Positions 55,133 through 64,000 of a stretch of DNA of 64,000 nt are shown one piece after another. Origin of the DNA: JARRLC01 sp037387425 (GTDB lineage: Bacteria; Pseudomonadota; Alphaproteobacteria; Rhizobiales; Rhodomicrobiaceae). The notes below the pieces were generated by a model. That model was not told the DNA's origin. It searched no databases and worked only from the letters and a program-made list of their open reading frames with translations. Within the stretch, counting starts at the first letter, position 1. Each line of letters begins with the position of its first letter. The DNA lies in contig JARRLC010000011.1 of NCBI GenBank assembly GCA_037387425.1, positions 1-64,000 of the forward strand, given 5' to 3'. Both the position numbers and the translations under genes were made by a program.

Positions 55133-55233
55133 ACAATGCGATGATCTGGCATAAAGCGCCAGTTCATAACTGATATGCAGTAATATCATGCTAAGGCTAC
55201 TCGACCGCCACGAGTATAAATTTGAGTATAAGA

Positions 55234-55785
55234 ATGCTCTTTAGACCGCGCACATCACCAAGTTTTGTCAGCCGGATTCGCATTGCGCTTTGGCCACGGC
55301 GAAGCTGGGCACGTTCTATACGTTACATTGCTTTGCGGCTTCAGCGTGTGCCGTCGTCGCCTCACAGCGTTGCTCTGGGGTTTGCGCTAGGTGTGTTTGT
55401 GGTTTTCACGCCGTTTGTTGGTTTACAGCTCATTATAAGCATTGTTCTAGCGTGGATGTTACGGGGGAGCGTGCTGGCGGCGATCATGGGTTCGTTTCTC
55501 GGCAATCCGCTCACGTATCCACCAATTTGGATCGCAACTTACAGTCTGGGCTCTATGCTTATCGATAGCGCCCCACCGTTTCAGCTTGCCGAGTTGCATC
55601 ACCGCGCGGGCGATTTCACGATGGCGTTGGAAAGCGCTTCACTAAGTGGAATTGCGCGAACGCTCCAGCATCTTTGGCAACTTCTCAAACCGATGGCCGC
55701 CGGTGCGCTGCCGGTAGGCGGGCTTGCCGCACTACTGTCTTATGTCGGAGTGCGCAGGTTTGTCAGTTTGTCACGCGCAATTTGA
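55234..55785 (+). CDS. DUF2062 membrane protein
   Basis: The ~183-residue product matches DUF2062: a basic N terminus, then SPHSVALGFALGVFVVFTPFVGLQLIISIVLAWMLRGSVLAAIMGSFLGNPLTYPPIWIATYSLGSML, with the family's GNPLT motif, and a final helix (AAGALPVGGLAALLSYVGV). Function is unknown. I chose the ATG at 55234. It lies 39 bp upstream of pdxJ; DUF2062-pdxJ-acpS-lepB is a recurring alphaproteobacterial order. Confidence 0.88.
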   Translation: MLFRPRTSPSFVSRIRIALWPRRSWARSIRYIALRLQRVPSSPHSVALGFALGVFVVFTPFVGLQLIISIVLAWMLRGSVLAAIMGSFLGNPLTYPPIWIATYSLGSMLIDSAPPFQLAELHHRAGDFTMALESASLSGIARTLQHLWQLLKPMAAGALPVGGLAALLSYVGVRRFVSLSRAI

Positions 55786-55824
55786 TTTGGCGAATTGCAT
55801 GATTTCCGGCATAAAGTGGGCCTT

Positions 55825-56580
55825 ATGAAAGCATTACGTCTTGGCGTGAATATTGATCACGTTGCTACAATCAGAAATTCTCGTGGCGGCCATCATCCTG
55901 ATCCGGTGCGCGCGGCGCTTATGGCTGTGGAAGCTGGCGCTGATGGCATCACCGCGCATTTGCGCGAAGACCGGCGGCACATTCAAGACGACGATATAGC
56001 TCGGCTGATGGATGAACTCACCAAGCCGCTCAATCTTGAGATGGCGGCGACGGAAGAGATGCAGTTCCTTGCGCTGAAGCACCAGCCGCATGCGTGTTGT
56101 CTGGTGCCGGAACGTCGCGCAGAACTTACCACCGAGGGCGGGTTGGATGTGGCCAGTCAACACAATTGGTTGATGGATTACGTCGCCAAGCTGCGCAATA
56201 GCGGTATTCGTGTGTCGCTGTTTATCGATCCCGATACCGCGCAGATCGAAGCCTCGCACGCAGTGAAAAGCAATGTGGTGGAACTGCACACCGGCGCATA
56301 TTGCGAAGCGGTGTTGGAGGGGAATGCGGAAACCGTTGAAACCGAGCTGCAACGCCTTGTTGAAGGGGCGCGGTTAGCCGCTTCGCTCGGGCTGGAAGTG
56401 CATGCGGGGCATGGCTTGACGTTCGATTCCGTTGCCGCTGTCGCTGCCATTCCGGAGGTCGTGGAGTTGAATATCGGCCATTTCCTCGTCGGTGAAGCGA
56501 TCTTTTCAGGCTTACATTCCGCAGTAGAGACAATGAAATCGTTAATGGAGCGCGCACGCAGCGGGGCGCTGAATAATTAA
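55825..56580 (+). CDS. pdxJ: Pyridoxine 5'-phosphate synthase
   Basis: PdxJ condenses 1-deoxyxylulose 5-phosphate with aminoacetone phosphate to make vitamin B6 (pyridoxine phosphate). The ~251-residue barrel has LGVNIDHVATIRNSRGG, GITAHLREDRRHI, LEMAATEEM, VSLFIDPD, VVELHTGAY and EVHAGHGL, all family hallmarks. I chose the ATG at 55825 because homologues begin close to LRLGVNIDH. It is followed 16 bp later by acpS. Confidence 0.96.
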   Translation: MKALRLGVNIDHVATIRNSRGGHHPDPVRAALMAVEAGADGITAHLREDRRHIQDDDIARLMDELTKPLNLEMAATEEMQFLALKHQPHACCLVPERRAELTTEGGLDVASQHNWLMDYVAKLRNSGIRVSLFIDPDTAQIEASHAVKSNVVELHTGAYCEAVLEGNAETVETELQRLVEGARLAASLGLEVHAGHGLTFDSVAAVAAIPEVVELNIGHFLVGEAIFSGLHSAVETMKSLMERARSGALNN

Positions 56581-56596
56581 AGCGCGTATAGTAATA

Positions 56597-56995
56597 ATGA
56601 TACTTGGCTTAGGCAACGACACCATCGATATAACGCGCATTGAGCGGTCCATTGAACGCTATGGCGAGCGCTTTCTGGATCGCCTTTTCACGTCGGTTGA
56701 GCGGCAAAAATCTGACCGCCGGGTTTTGCGCGCCGCTTCTTACGCCAAGCGTTTCGCCGCCAAGGAAGCTTGCGCAAAGGCGCTCGGCACGGGCATTAGC
56801 CAGGGCGTGTTCTGGCGCGATATGGGGGTGGTCAACGAGCCGTCGGGCAAACCCACGATGCAACTCACGGGCGGTGCGGCTAAACGCCTGTCCGCATTGA
56901 CGCCGCCAGGTTATGTAGCGCAAATACATCTAACGATTACGGATGATCATCCTTTAGCTCAAGCTATTGTGATTATTTCCGCCATACCTGAATAA
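56597..56995 (+). CDS. acpS: Holo-[acyl-carrier-protein] synthase
   Basis: AcpS transfers 4'-phosphopantetheine from CoA to acyl carrier protein. The 132-residue product has MILGLGNDTIDITRIERSIERYGERFLDRLFT (first metal Asp) and YAKRFAAKEACAKALGTG (second acidic residue), as expected. Position between pdxJ and lepB is the conserved one. Its stop coincides with the start of the duplicated block that includes lepB1. Confidence 0.95.
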   Translation: MILGLGNDTIDITRIERSIERYGERFLDRLFTSVERQKSDRRVLRAASYAKRFAAKEACAKALGTGISQGVFWRDMGVVNEPSGKPTMQLTGGAAKRLSALTPPGYVAQIHLTITDDHPLAQAIVIISAIPE

Positions 56996-57106
56996 CGCCT
57001 GATTTTTAGTTTTTTAGTTTGCACTCTGGCCGTTGCGCGCTTATTTGGCAGCATAAGTTACGTAATTGGTATCAAGAAGCCGGGAAATTTGAGGTAAGGG
57101 CAACCA

Positions 57107-57877
57107 ATGAGCAGCGAGGCCGATACAAAAGCGAAAGAAGGAAAAGGCGGCGTGGGAGAGATCTTACGGCTCGTGGTTACCGTCACAGCTTTGTTTTTAT
57201 TTTTTCGGGTCATTTTATTTCAGCCATTCAATATCCCTTCTGGCTCAATGATCCCCACGTTGCGGATTGGCGACTACCTTTTTGTCTCGAAGTTCAGCTA
57301 TGGCTGGAGCTAGTATTCTATCCCGTTTAGCCCGTCTCTTTTCAACGGACGCATTTTCGGCAGCGAACCGAAGCGCGGCGACGTTATCGTGTTCAGGCAT
57401 CCCAGACATAAGGATACGGATTTCATCAAACGGCTAATTGGTTTGCCGGGCGATAAAATTCAGGTCACGAATGGCGTTCTGTATATCAATGGCAAAGCAG
57501 TTAAACTGGAGAGAATTGAAGACTTTGATGGTGCACCAGGAACATGTAACGGTAGAGGTGATGCCCGCACCAAAGTTGCACGATATATTGAAACGCTTCC
57601 AAATGGCGTCAAACACGAAATTCTCGATTGTTCACCAGACAGCGAAGGCGACAATACGCGAGAATACGTTGTGCCGCCTGGGTTCTATTTCATGATGGGT
57701 GATAATCGCGACAATTCAACGGATAGCCGCTTTCCAGGACTTGGGATAGTGCCACGCGAAAATTTAATCGGACGCGCCAGGATCATGTATATGTCTATCG
57801 ATACTGATCCGTCTGAAACATCCAGCATTCTGCCATTTTCGATCCGATGGGACCGTATATTCAATATCATTCGTTAG
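57107..57877 (+). pseudogene. lepB: Signal peptidase I, copy 1, interrupted by an amber codon
   Basis: This copy is collinear with the intact lepB 952 bp downstream. The frame runs from the ATG at 57107 through the membrane anchor and the catalytic Ser motif (NIPSGSMIPTL), then meets TAG at 57311-57313. The intact copy has AAG (Lys69) there. The same frame continues without any other stop to 57877, including the catalytic Lys motif (FIKRLIGLPGDK). The nonsense codon falls between the two catalytic residues, so no active enzyme is expected without readthrough. The rest is little decayed, so the lesion is recent or tolerated. Confidence 0.92.
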
Positions 57878-58058
57878 ACATATCTTGACCAGAGCAGCTA
57901 TAAGGCGTGATGTTTTGCCAACATTGATCCGTCTATCGGGATAACGCCTAGTTTTTCGCTTTTAAGTTTGCACTCTGGTCGTTGCCCGCTTATCTGGCAA
58001 CATGGGTAATAAACGACGGGCATCGGGTCGTCAGAAATAATTGAGGTAAGAGCAACCA

Positions 58059-58826
58059 ATGAGCAGCGAGGTCGAAGTAAAGGTGAAAGCTGAAAGCGGC
58101 GGTGCGAAAGAGACTTTACTGCTGATGGCTGGCGTCGCGGTATTGTTTTTATTCGTTCGTATCGTTGTGTTTCAGGCGTTCAACATTCCTTCTGGCTCAA
58201 TGATCCCCACGCTGCGGATTGGCGATTACCTTATTGTCTCGAAGTCCAGCTATGGCTGGAGCAAGCATTCCATCCCGTGGAGCCCGCCGCTTTTCAACGG
58301 ACGCATTTGGGGCAGTGAACCGAAACGCGGCGACGTTATCGTGTTCAAGCATCCAGGCGATAATTCGACAGACTACATCAAACGGCTGATCGGCCTGCCA
58401 GGCGATAAAATTCAGGTCGTAAATGGCGTTCTGCACATCAATGGCAAAGCAGTTAAACTGGAGCGAATTAAAGACTACCATGGTGCGCCAGGCACATGTA
58501 ACGGCAGAGGTAGGGGGCGCACCGAAGTCGCGCGTTACATTGAAACGCTTCCCAATGGGGTCAAACACGAAATTCTCGATTGTTCACCGGATAGCGAAGG
58601 CGACAATACGCGCGAATACGTTGTGCCGCCAGGGTTCTACTTCATGATGGGTGATAATCGCGACAATTCAACTGATAGCCGCTTTAGTGAACTAGGCTTC
58701 ATACCGCATGAAAATCTGGTCGGACGTGCCAAGTTTATTTTCATGTCCCTTGACAGTCATTCCGATAAATCCAGCTTCCTGCCGTTTTTGTTCCGGTGGG
58801 ATCGTTTTTTCATTACAATCCGTTAG
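58059..58826 (+). CDS. lepB: Signal peptidase I, copy 2
   Basis: LepB cleaves signal peptides from exported preproteins at the inner membrane. The 255-residue product has a single N-terminal membrane anchor (LLLMAGVAVLFLFVRIVVF), the Ser47 motif NIPSGSMIPTLRIGDY, the Lys108 motif YIKRLIGLPGDKI and the C-terminal signature FFMMGDNRDNSTDSR-type (FYFMMGDNRDNSTDSR). A GAGGTAAGAG ribosome site precedes the ATG at 58059. It lies 6 bp before rnc, the usual lepB-rnc-era order. It and copy 1 are tandem duplicates that include their upstream leader. Confidence 0.96.
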   Translation: MSSEVEVKVKAESGGAKETLLLMAGVAVLFLFVRIVVFQAFNIPSGSMIPTLRIGDYLIVSKSSYGWSKHSIPWSPPLFNGRIWGSEPKRGDVIVFKHPGDNSTDYIKRLIGLPGDKIQVVNGVLHINGKAVKLERIKDYHGAPGTCNGRGRGRTEVARYIETLPNGVKHEILDCSPDSEGDNTREYVVPPGFYFMMGDNRDNSTDSRFSELGFIPHENLVGRAKFIFMSLDSHSDKSSFLPFLFRWDRFFITIR

Positions 58827-58832
58827 ACGACC

Positions 58833-59540
58833 GTGGCGCGACGACCTGATATCAAACATTTGCAAAAACAGATTGGATACCAGTTTGGAAATAACAAGCT
58901 GCTCCATGAAGCCTTGACGCATGCGAGCGCCATTTACGGCCAGCCGGGCATGGCCGATTACGAACGGCTGGAATTCCTGGGCGACCGGGTGTTGGGCTTG
59001 GCTATTGCAGAATATTTACTTCAGGCTTTTCCCGCCTCCCCGGAAGGCGATCTGGCGCGCCGTTTCAACGGTCTGGTCCGCAAGGAAACTTGCGCCGCTG
59101 TCGCTGAAGAGCTGGACATTGGGCCGTTCATCAATCTCGGAGAGAGTGAGGCGATGGCCGGGGGGCGTCGTAAACGCACAATCCTGGCGGATGCTTGCGA
59201 GGCGCTTCTTGGCGCGATCTATCTTGACGGCGGCTGGGAGCCGGTAAAACAGTTCATCATAAAACATTGGGGCGCACGTTTGTCCGAGGTGGCGACCGTG
59301 CCTGTCGATGGAAAAACCGCGCTTCAGGAATGGGTGCAGGGGCAGGGCAGAACCAAGCTTCCCCGATACGTATTGGTATCCAACTCAGGGCCTGACCACG
59401 CGCCCGAATTTGAATACGAAGTGCAAGTGACAGGCTACGCTCCAGCGCGCGGCAAGGGGCCGTCACGGCGCGCGGCGGAACAAGCGGCGGCAGCGGCGTT
59501 GCTGACACGCGAGGGCGTTTGGAAGACAGCGAATGAGTGA
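58833..59540 (+). CDS. rnc: Ribonuclease III
   Basis: RNase III processes rRNA precursors and double-stranded RNA. The 235-residue product has the catalytic signature YERLEFLGDRVLGLAIAEYL, the second metal-ligand region DACEALLGAIYLDGG and a C-terminal double-stranded-RNA-binding domain (ALQEWVQGQGRTKLPRYV...PSRRAAEQAAAAALL). The start is a GTG at 58833. It overlaps era by 8 bp, so the two are translationally coupled. Confidence 0.97.
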   Translation: MARRPDIKHLQKQIGYQFGNNKLLHEALTHASAIYGQPGMADYERLEFLGDRVLGLAIAEYLLQAFPASPEGDLARRFNGLVRKETCAAVAEELDIGPFINLGESEAMAGGRRKRTILADACEALLGAIYLDGGWEPVKQFIIKHWGARLSEVATVPVDGKTALQEWVQGQGRTKLPRYVLVSNSGPDHAPEFEYEVQVTGYAPARGKGPSRRAAEQAAAAALLTREGVWKTANE

Positions 59541-60492
59541 GCAAAAGGCCGATGGTGTAATGTCAGATGATATGACTGCGGAGCATGCTGCTACACGATG
59601 CGGTTTTATCAGCATTATCGGTGCGCCCAACGCGGGTAAATCGACGCTGACGAACGCTCTTGTCGGCACGAAGGTTTCCATCGTTTCGCACAAAGTGCAG
59701 ACCACCCGTGCGCAAATCCGAGGCATCGCGCTTCATGACGCCAGCCAGCTTGTGCTGGTGGATACGCCCGGCATTTTCCGCCCGAAACGCCATCTTGACC
59801 GCGCCATGGTAGACGCTGCATGGGGGGGCGCGCGCTCAGCCGATATCGTTGTGGTGCTGGTCGATGCGGCTAAGGGGCTAGATGACGAGGTGACGGCGTT
59901 TCTGTCCGCCGCAAAAGATTTGCGCTTGCCGTGCGTGCTGGCGCTCAACAAGATCGACCGCGTGAAAAAGCCTGCGTTGCTGGCGCTCGCCGCCGAGGCT
60001 GGCACATTCCGCAACTTTGACCGCGTGTTCATGATCTCGGCCAGCGAAGGCAGTGGCGTGGACGATCTGAAAGCCTATCTCGCCGAAATCTCGCCCCTAG
60101 GGCCCTGGCACTACCCGGAAGATCAGATAACAGACGCTCCGCAGCGCTCCTGGGCTGCTGAAGTCACGCGCGAAAAGCTGTTCCTGCGTTTGCATGACGA
60201 ACTGCCCTACGCATCCACGGTTGAGACAATCGACTGGAAAAACATGAAGGACGGCAGCGTGCGCGTGGAGCAGACCATCTTCGTGGAGCGCTCCAGTCAG
60301 AAGAAAATTGTGCTCGGCGCAGGCGGGGCGACCATCAAGGCGATTTCCATGGCCTCGCGGCAGGAACTGGGCGAAGCGCTGGGCGTGAAAGTGCATCTCT
60401 TCTTGTTCGTCAAAGTGCGTGAAAACTGGAGCGATGATCCGGAACGTTTCCGTGAAATGGGGCTGGAATTCCCGAAAATCCCAAAAGGATAA
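59533..60492 (+). CDS. era: GTPase Era
   Basis: Era is an essential GTPase that binds 16S rRNA during 30S assembly. The 319-residue product has G1 GAPNAGKSTL, G2 TTRAQIRG, G3 DTPG, G4 NKID and the C-terminal KH domain with GAGGATIKAIS. The first ~20 residues before CGFISIIG are a variable extension. It overlaps rnc by 8 bp. recO, which often follows, is not here; dnaN is next. Confidence 0.97.
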   Translation: MSEQKADGVMSDDMTAEHAATRCGFISIIGAPNAGKSTLTNALVGTKVSIVSHKVQTTRAQIRGIALHDASQLVLVDTPGIFRPKRHLDRAMVDAAWGGARSADIVVVLVDAAKGLDDEVTAFLSAAKDLRLPCVLALNKIDRVKKPALLALAAEAGTFRNFDRVFMISASEGSGVDDLKAYLAEISPLGPWHYPEDQITDAPQRSWAAEVTREKLFLRLHDELPYASTVETIDWKNMKDGSVRVEQTIFVERSSQKKIVLGAGGATIKAISMASRQELGEALGVKVHLFLFVKVRENWSDDPERFREMGLEFPKIPKG

Positions 60493-60675
60493 GAGGAAAA
60501 CTGAGAAAATATTTAAAAAGCCGCCGTTCTCCGGTTGATCCCTCCGGCGAAAAGCGCGTACCTATGCTTCAGTAATAGACAGGAATCTTGCAGCTTCTGT
60601 ATAAGTGTGTTTGACACATCATGAAATACGTGGCGGCTTTATTCCGCTAGCAGTTACACGTCCAGGGGACAAATC

Positions 60676-61794
60676 ATGCGCCTGTTAATTGAGAAAAATT
60701 TGCTACTCAAAGCCTTGCAGCATGTAACCAGTGTGGTCGAACGGCGGAACACCATACCGATTCTGGCTAACGTCTCGCTGAGTGCTGAAGGTGGTGCGCT
60801 GCGTCTCAAGGCCACTGACCTCGACATAGAGGTGACCGAAACTATCCCTGCTGAAGTTTCCGAGGCTGGCGGCACCACGGTTCCGGCGCACACGCTGCAC
60901 GATATCGTTCGCAAACTGCCGGACGGTTCACAGATTGAGTTCACGCTAAAGCCGGATGACGGTCGCATCACGCTGAAATCCGGCGCTTCGCGGTTTCACC
61001 TCGCTTGCCTGCCAGCGGACGATTTCCCCGATCTGGGCGCAGGCGCAATGCCGCACCACTTCGAAATGCATCCGCAAGACCTCTCCCGGCTGATGGGCAA
61101 AACGCGCTTTGCGGTCTCTACCGATGAAACCCGTTACTATCTCAACGGCATCTATCTGCACGCCGCCGAAACGTCCGAGGGTTGGCGTCTGCGCGGCGTC
61201 GCTACCGATGGCCACCGCCTTGCGCGTATGGATGTTGAGCTTCCCGAAGGCGCGCAAGAGATGCCCAGCATCATTTTGCCGCGTAAAACCGTGCACGAAC
61301 TCGGCAAGCTGCTCACCGATCCGGACGGCAAGGTCACCATCGATCTGTCCCCCAGCAAAATCCGCTTCACCATTGGTGATGTGGTGCTGACTTCGAAACT
61401 TATCGACGGCACGTTCCCGGACTATCAGCGCGTAATCCCGCAGAACAACGACAAGTCTATGTCCGCTGAAACTACGGTTTTCATCAGCGCGGTTGATCGC
61501 GTATCTACGCTCTCCAGCGAAAAGGGGCGCGCGGTTAAAATGGAGCTGGCGAATGGCATGCTCACGCTCTCGGTCCACAATCCCGAATCTGGGTCGGCAA
61601 CAGAAGAAATTGCGGCTGAGTATGAAGGCGAAGCCCTTGAAATCGGCTTTAATGCTCGCTATCTGCTCGATATCGCCGAACAATTGGAAAGCGAGCGTGC
61701 GGTGTTCAAACTATCGGACCCCAGCGCACCGACCGTGATCGAAGACGAAAAGGACGCTTCCGCGCTCTATGTACTGATGCCGATGCGCGTTTAA
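60676..61794 (+). CDS. dnaN: DNA polymerase III beta subunit (sliding clamp)
   Basis: DnaN forms the ring that tethers DNA polymerase III. The 372-residue product has the three-domain clamp length and the family landmarks LEKNLLLKALQHVTSVVERRNTIPILANV-type start, CLPADDFPDL, ATDGHRLA and the terminal LMPMRV. dnaA does not precede it. The 183-bp leader contains the distant inverted repeat AAAGCCGCC (60517-60525) and GGCGGCTTT (60632-60640). Confidence 0.98.
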   Translation: MRLLIEKNLLLKALQHVTSVVERRNTIPILANVSLSAEGGALRLKATDLDIEVTETIPAEVSEAGGTTVPAHTLHDIVRKLPDGSQIEFTLKPDDGRITLKSGASRFHLACLPADDFPDLGAGAMPHHFEMHPQDLSRLMGKTRFAVSTDETRYYLNGIYLHAAETSEGWRLRGVATDGHRLARMDVELPEGAQEMPSIILPRKTVHELGKLLTDPDGKVTIDLSPSKIRFTIGDVVLTSKLIDGTFPDYQRVIPQNNDKSMSAETTVFISAVDRVSTLSSEKGRAVKMELANGMLTLSVHNPESGSATEEIAAEYEGEALEIGFNARYLLDIAEQLESERAVFKLSDPSAPTVIEDEKDASALYVLMPMRV

Positions 61795-61907
61795 TCCAAC
61801 GTGTAGGGCATTTTGCTGCATGAGATGTGGCGATATGCTATAATTTCTGTCTCGTCCCTCTCACCGTTCGGCAGGGAACGGAGCTTGCTTAACGGTTGTT
61901 CTCTTTG

Positions 61908-63161
61908 ATGGAAACACACGGAATAGACCCGGCATCGTCCGGCCTTGGCGGCAATGTCGAGAAGCGCCTCTTCCTGGCGCGGCTCGCGCTTTCGCGTTTC
62001 CGCAACTATGCCGAGGCAACGCTTGCGCCCGGCCCTGCCTCCGTGGTGCTGACCGGCGATAACGGCGCAGGCAAAACCAACATTCTCGAAGCGGTTTCGA
62101 TGCTCTCGCCAGGGCGCGGCTTGCGTGGTGCGACGTTCGCCGATATGGCGCCTCTTGGCGGCGATGGCGCCTGGGCGGTCTCAGCGCGGCTTTCGGTGGA
62201 CGGCGAGGAAACCGCCATCGGCACCGGACAGCAGCCCGCACCAGGCAACATGGGCGGTCAAGGCGGCGCAGGCAGCGCTAGCCGGATCGTCAAAATCGAC
62301 GGCGAGACGATGAGCGGCTCCGGCGCGCTCGGCGAGTATGTGCAAATCCTCTGGCTCATTCCCGCGATGGACGGTTTGTTCACCGGCCCAGCCTCGGATC
62401 GCCGCCGCTTCCTCGACCGAATGGCAGCCGCATTCGATAGCTCTCACCGCACACGCCTGACGCATTTTGAGCGCGCCATGCGCCAGCGCAACCGCTTGTT
62501 CGAGATGGGCGAACGCTCGGCGCGCTATTTCGAGGCCATCGAAGCGCAGATGGCGGAAATCGCCACAGCCATTGCAGCAGGCCGCATTGAGGCGATGGAC
62601 CGTCTCGCAGCGCACATCGCCGCCAGCACCCGCGTAGACAACGCCTTCCCCCACGCCGTACTGGCCCTGGAAGGCGTGCTGGAAGCCGATTTGCGCGATA
62701 CTCCGGCTGTGGACGTAGAAGACGCCTACGCCCGCCAACTCGGCCAATTTCGTGAACGGGACCGCGCTGCGGGCCGTACGTTAGATGGCCCTCACCGGTC
62801 AGATCTTCTGGTGCGCCACGGACCAAAAGACATGCCTGCGCATTTATCTTCCACAGGCGAACAAAAAGCGCTATTAATCGGGCTTATTTTGGCGCATGCG
62901 AAAGCGGTTAAAGAAGCCCACGCGGGCCTTGCGCCGCTTCTTCTTTTGGACGAAATTGCAGCGCATCTGGATGAGTTGCGGCGTGAAGCCCTGTTCGACG
63001 AAATCGAACGGCTTGGGACACAAGCTTGGCTCACCGGCACAGATGTGCGCGTCTTCGCTCCGCTCCAAGACAAGGCGCAATTTTTTACCGTCGCTAACGG
63101 TACCGTAACGGCGGACGGCGGCAGCCTCGCCACTCCTTTGCGGCAGGTGCGGACGGGGTAA
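61908..63161 (+). CDS. recF: DNA replication and repair protein RecF
   Basis: RecF, an SMC-like ATPase, helps load RecA at gaps with RecO and RecR. The ~417-residue product has LSRFRNYAEATL, Walker A LTGDNGAGKTNILEAVSML, the ABC signature region LSSTGEQKALLIGLILAHA and Walker B PLLLLDEIAAHLD. It is slightly longer than most because of an N-terminal extension of ~25 residues and a Gly-rich insert (GNMGGQGGAGSA). I use the ATG at 61908. gyrB follows after 12 bp. Confidence 0.95.
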   Translation: METHGIDPASSGLGGNVEKRLFLARLALSRFRNYAEATLAPGPASVVLTGDNGAGKTNILEAVSMLSPGRGLRGATFADMAPLGGDGAWAVSARLSVDGEETAIGTGQQPAPGNMGGQGGAGSASRIVKIDGETMSGSGALGEYVQILWLIPAMDGLFTGPASDRRRFLDRMAAAFDSSHRTRLTHFERAMRQRNRLFEMGERSARYFEAIEAQMAEIATAIAAGRIEAMDRLAAHIAASTRVDNAFPHAVLALEGVLEADLRDTPAVDVEDAYARQLGQFRERDRAAGRTLDGPHRSDLLVRHGPKDMPAHLSSTGEQKALLIGLILAHAKAVKEAHAGLAPLLLLDEIAAHLDELRREALFDEIERLGTQAWLTGTDVRVFAPLQDKAQFFTVANGTVTADGGSLATPLRQVRTG

Positions 63162-63173
63162 GGATCATACAAA

Positions 63174-64000
63174 ATGGATACGAACGCGGCTAAAAATATA
63201 GAGCCTGAACAGAAATACGGCGCGGACTCCATCAAGGTTCTCAAAGGTCTTGATGCCGTGCGCAAGCGTCCTGGCATGTATATCGGCGACACGGACGACG
63301 GCTCCGGCCTGCACCACATGGTGTATGAGGCCGTGGATAACGCCATTGACGAGGCGCTGGCCGGGCATTGCGACCGCGTTCTGGTGCAGCTCAACGCCGA
63401 CGGTTCGGTGACGGTGGAAGACAATGGCCGCGGCATCCCCACCGGCATCCACACTGAAGAGGGTATTTCCGCCGCTGAAGTCATCATGACCCAGCTTCAC
63501 GCAGGCGGCAAATTCAACAACGAAGACGGCGGCAGCTACAAGGTTTCCGGCGGTTTGCACGGTGTGGGCGTTTCGGTGGTGAACGCGCTGTCTTCGCGGC
63601 TAGAGCTTGTCATCTGGCGCGACGATAAAGAACATTTTCTGGCCTTCGAAGATGGCGTGCCTCTCAAACCGTTGGCCGTGGTCGGCGAGGCTGTGGGCCG
63701 CAAAGGCACACGAGTTACATTCACGCCCTCGCCGGTGACCTTCACGAAGACCGAGTTTGACTTCACCACGTTGGAACACCGCTTGCGCGAGCTGGCGTTC
63801 CTCAATTCCGGCGTGCACATCGTGATAGAGGATTTGCGCACCGCGCCGCCAAAATGCGAAGAAATGCTCTACGAAGGCGGACTGGAAGCCTTTGTGCGCT
63901 ATCTCGACCGCGCGAAAAAGCCGCTTCTCCCTCAGCCGATCACCATGCGCACCGAGCGCGACGGCATCGTGGTGGAAGCAGCGCTGTGGTGGAACGACAG
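63174..64000 (+). CDS. gyrB: DNA gyrase subunit B (5' part, runs off the window)
   Basis: GyrB is the ATPase subunit of DNA gyrase. About 275 codons are visible, all of the GHKL ATPase domain: IKVLKGLDAVRKRPGMYIGDT, HHMVYEAVDNAIDEALAGHC, VEDNGRGIPTGIH, TQLHAGGKFN and YKVSGGLHGVGVSVVNALS. The ATG at 63174 follows AAGGA. The frame is open to the window end. recF-gyrB is the classical replication-region order. Confidence 0.98.
   Translation, partial: MDTNAAKNIEPEQKYGADSIKVLKGLDAVRKRPGMYIGDTDDGSGLHHMVYEAVDNAIDEALAGHCDRVLVQLNADGSVTVEDNGRGIPTGIHTEEGISAAEVIMTQLHAGGKFNNEDGGSYKVSGGLHGVGVSVVNALSSRLELVIWRDDKEHFLAFEDGVPLKPLAVVGEAVGRKGTRVTFTPSPVTFTKTEFDFTTLEHRLRELAFLNSGVHIVIEDLRTAPPKCEEMLYEGGLEAFVRYLDRAKKPLLPQPITMRTERDGIVVEAALWWND

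Noticed and set aside
60493..60675. Replication origin before dnaN
   Set aside because: No cluster of DnaA-box-like sequences and no dnaA gene are seen; dnaN here follows era.

Overview
The window looks like chromosomal DNA from a free-living alphaproteobacterium. The gene families and their order support this: tRNA-Trp/secE/nusG, alaC-hom, efp-suhB-MotA/OmpA-type pair, pcm with an NlpD-like protein, an NlpC/P60 protein overlapping an M17 aminopeptidase, pdxJ-acpS-lepB-rnc-era, and dnaN-recF-gyrB. A class I PHA synthase, methylmalonyl-CoA epimerase and a malyl-CoA-lyase-like protein point to acyl-CoA and storage-polymer metabolism. I cannot name a genus from sequence alone.

Layout. Positions 1-1.1 kb hold nusG, secE and tRNA-Trp on the minus strand, next to an IS3-family transposase relic. 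Positions 1.8-7.4 kb hold phaC, a small lipoprotein, alaC-like aminotransferase, hom and dksA. Positions 7.6-24.7 kb are envelope-rich: an orphan hook-like protein, a secreted repeat protein, an L,D-transpeptidase, a YdcF-type protein, efp, two tandem inositol-monophosphatase paralogues, a MotA/ExbB plus OmpA/MotB pair, epimerase, pcm, an unusual voltage-sensor membrane protein, a short endonuclease V, an NlpD/DipM-like LysM-LytM lipoprotein, NlpC/P60, leucyl aminopeptidase and GST. Positions 24.8-33.2 kb hold a tad/cpa (Flp pilus) locus that looks decayed: cpaF has lost its Walker B region, cpaD is short, cpaC carries a palindromic insertion and no pilin gene is present. Positions 33.3-50 kb are mixed accessory and housekeeping genes, including a hybrid kinase/HPt pair, a Y-family polymerase, a DMT exporter, an animal-type haem peroxidase homologue and isolated phosphonate genes. 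Positions 50-55.1 kb hold a transglutaminase-fold protein, a predicted toxin-antitoxin pair bracketed by thiC 3' sequences, thiC, and an AT-rich membrane protein lying between a TPP riboswitch and thiC. Positions 55.2-64 kb are core genes: pdxJ, acpS, two signal peptidases (one with a nonsense codon), rnc, era, dnaN, recF and the start of gyrB.

The points most worth a second look are: the PH-like membrane protein inserted in the TPP-riboswitch/thiC operon; the thiC 3' duplication around a toxin-antitoxin pair; the palindromic element in frame inside cpaC; the voltage sensor joined to a bestrophin-like half without a K+ pore; two enzyme-fold proteins that appear to lack a key residue (peroxidase haem-ligand His to Gln, transglutaminase Cys to His); the single amber codon in lepB1; and a 159-bp near-perfect hairpin element. 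All homology calls are from reading motifs and family knowledge; no database search was run.
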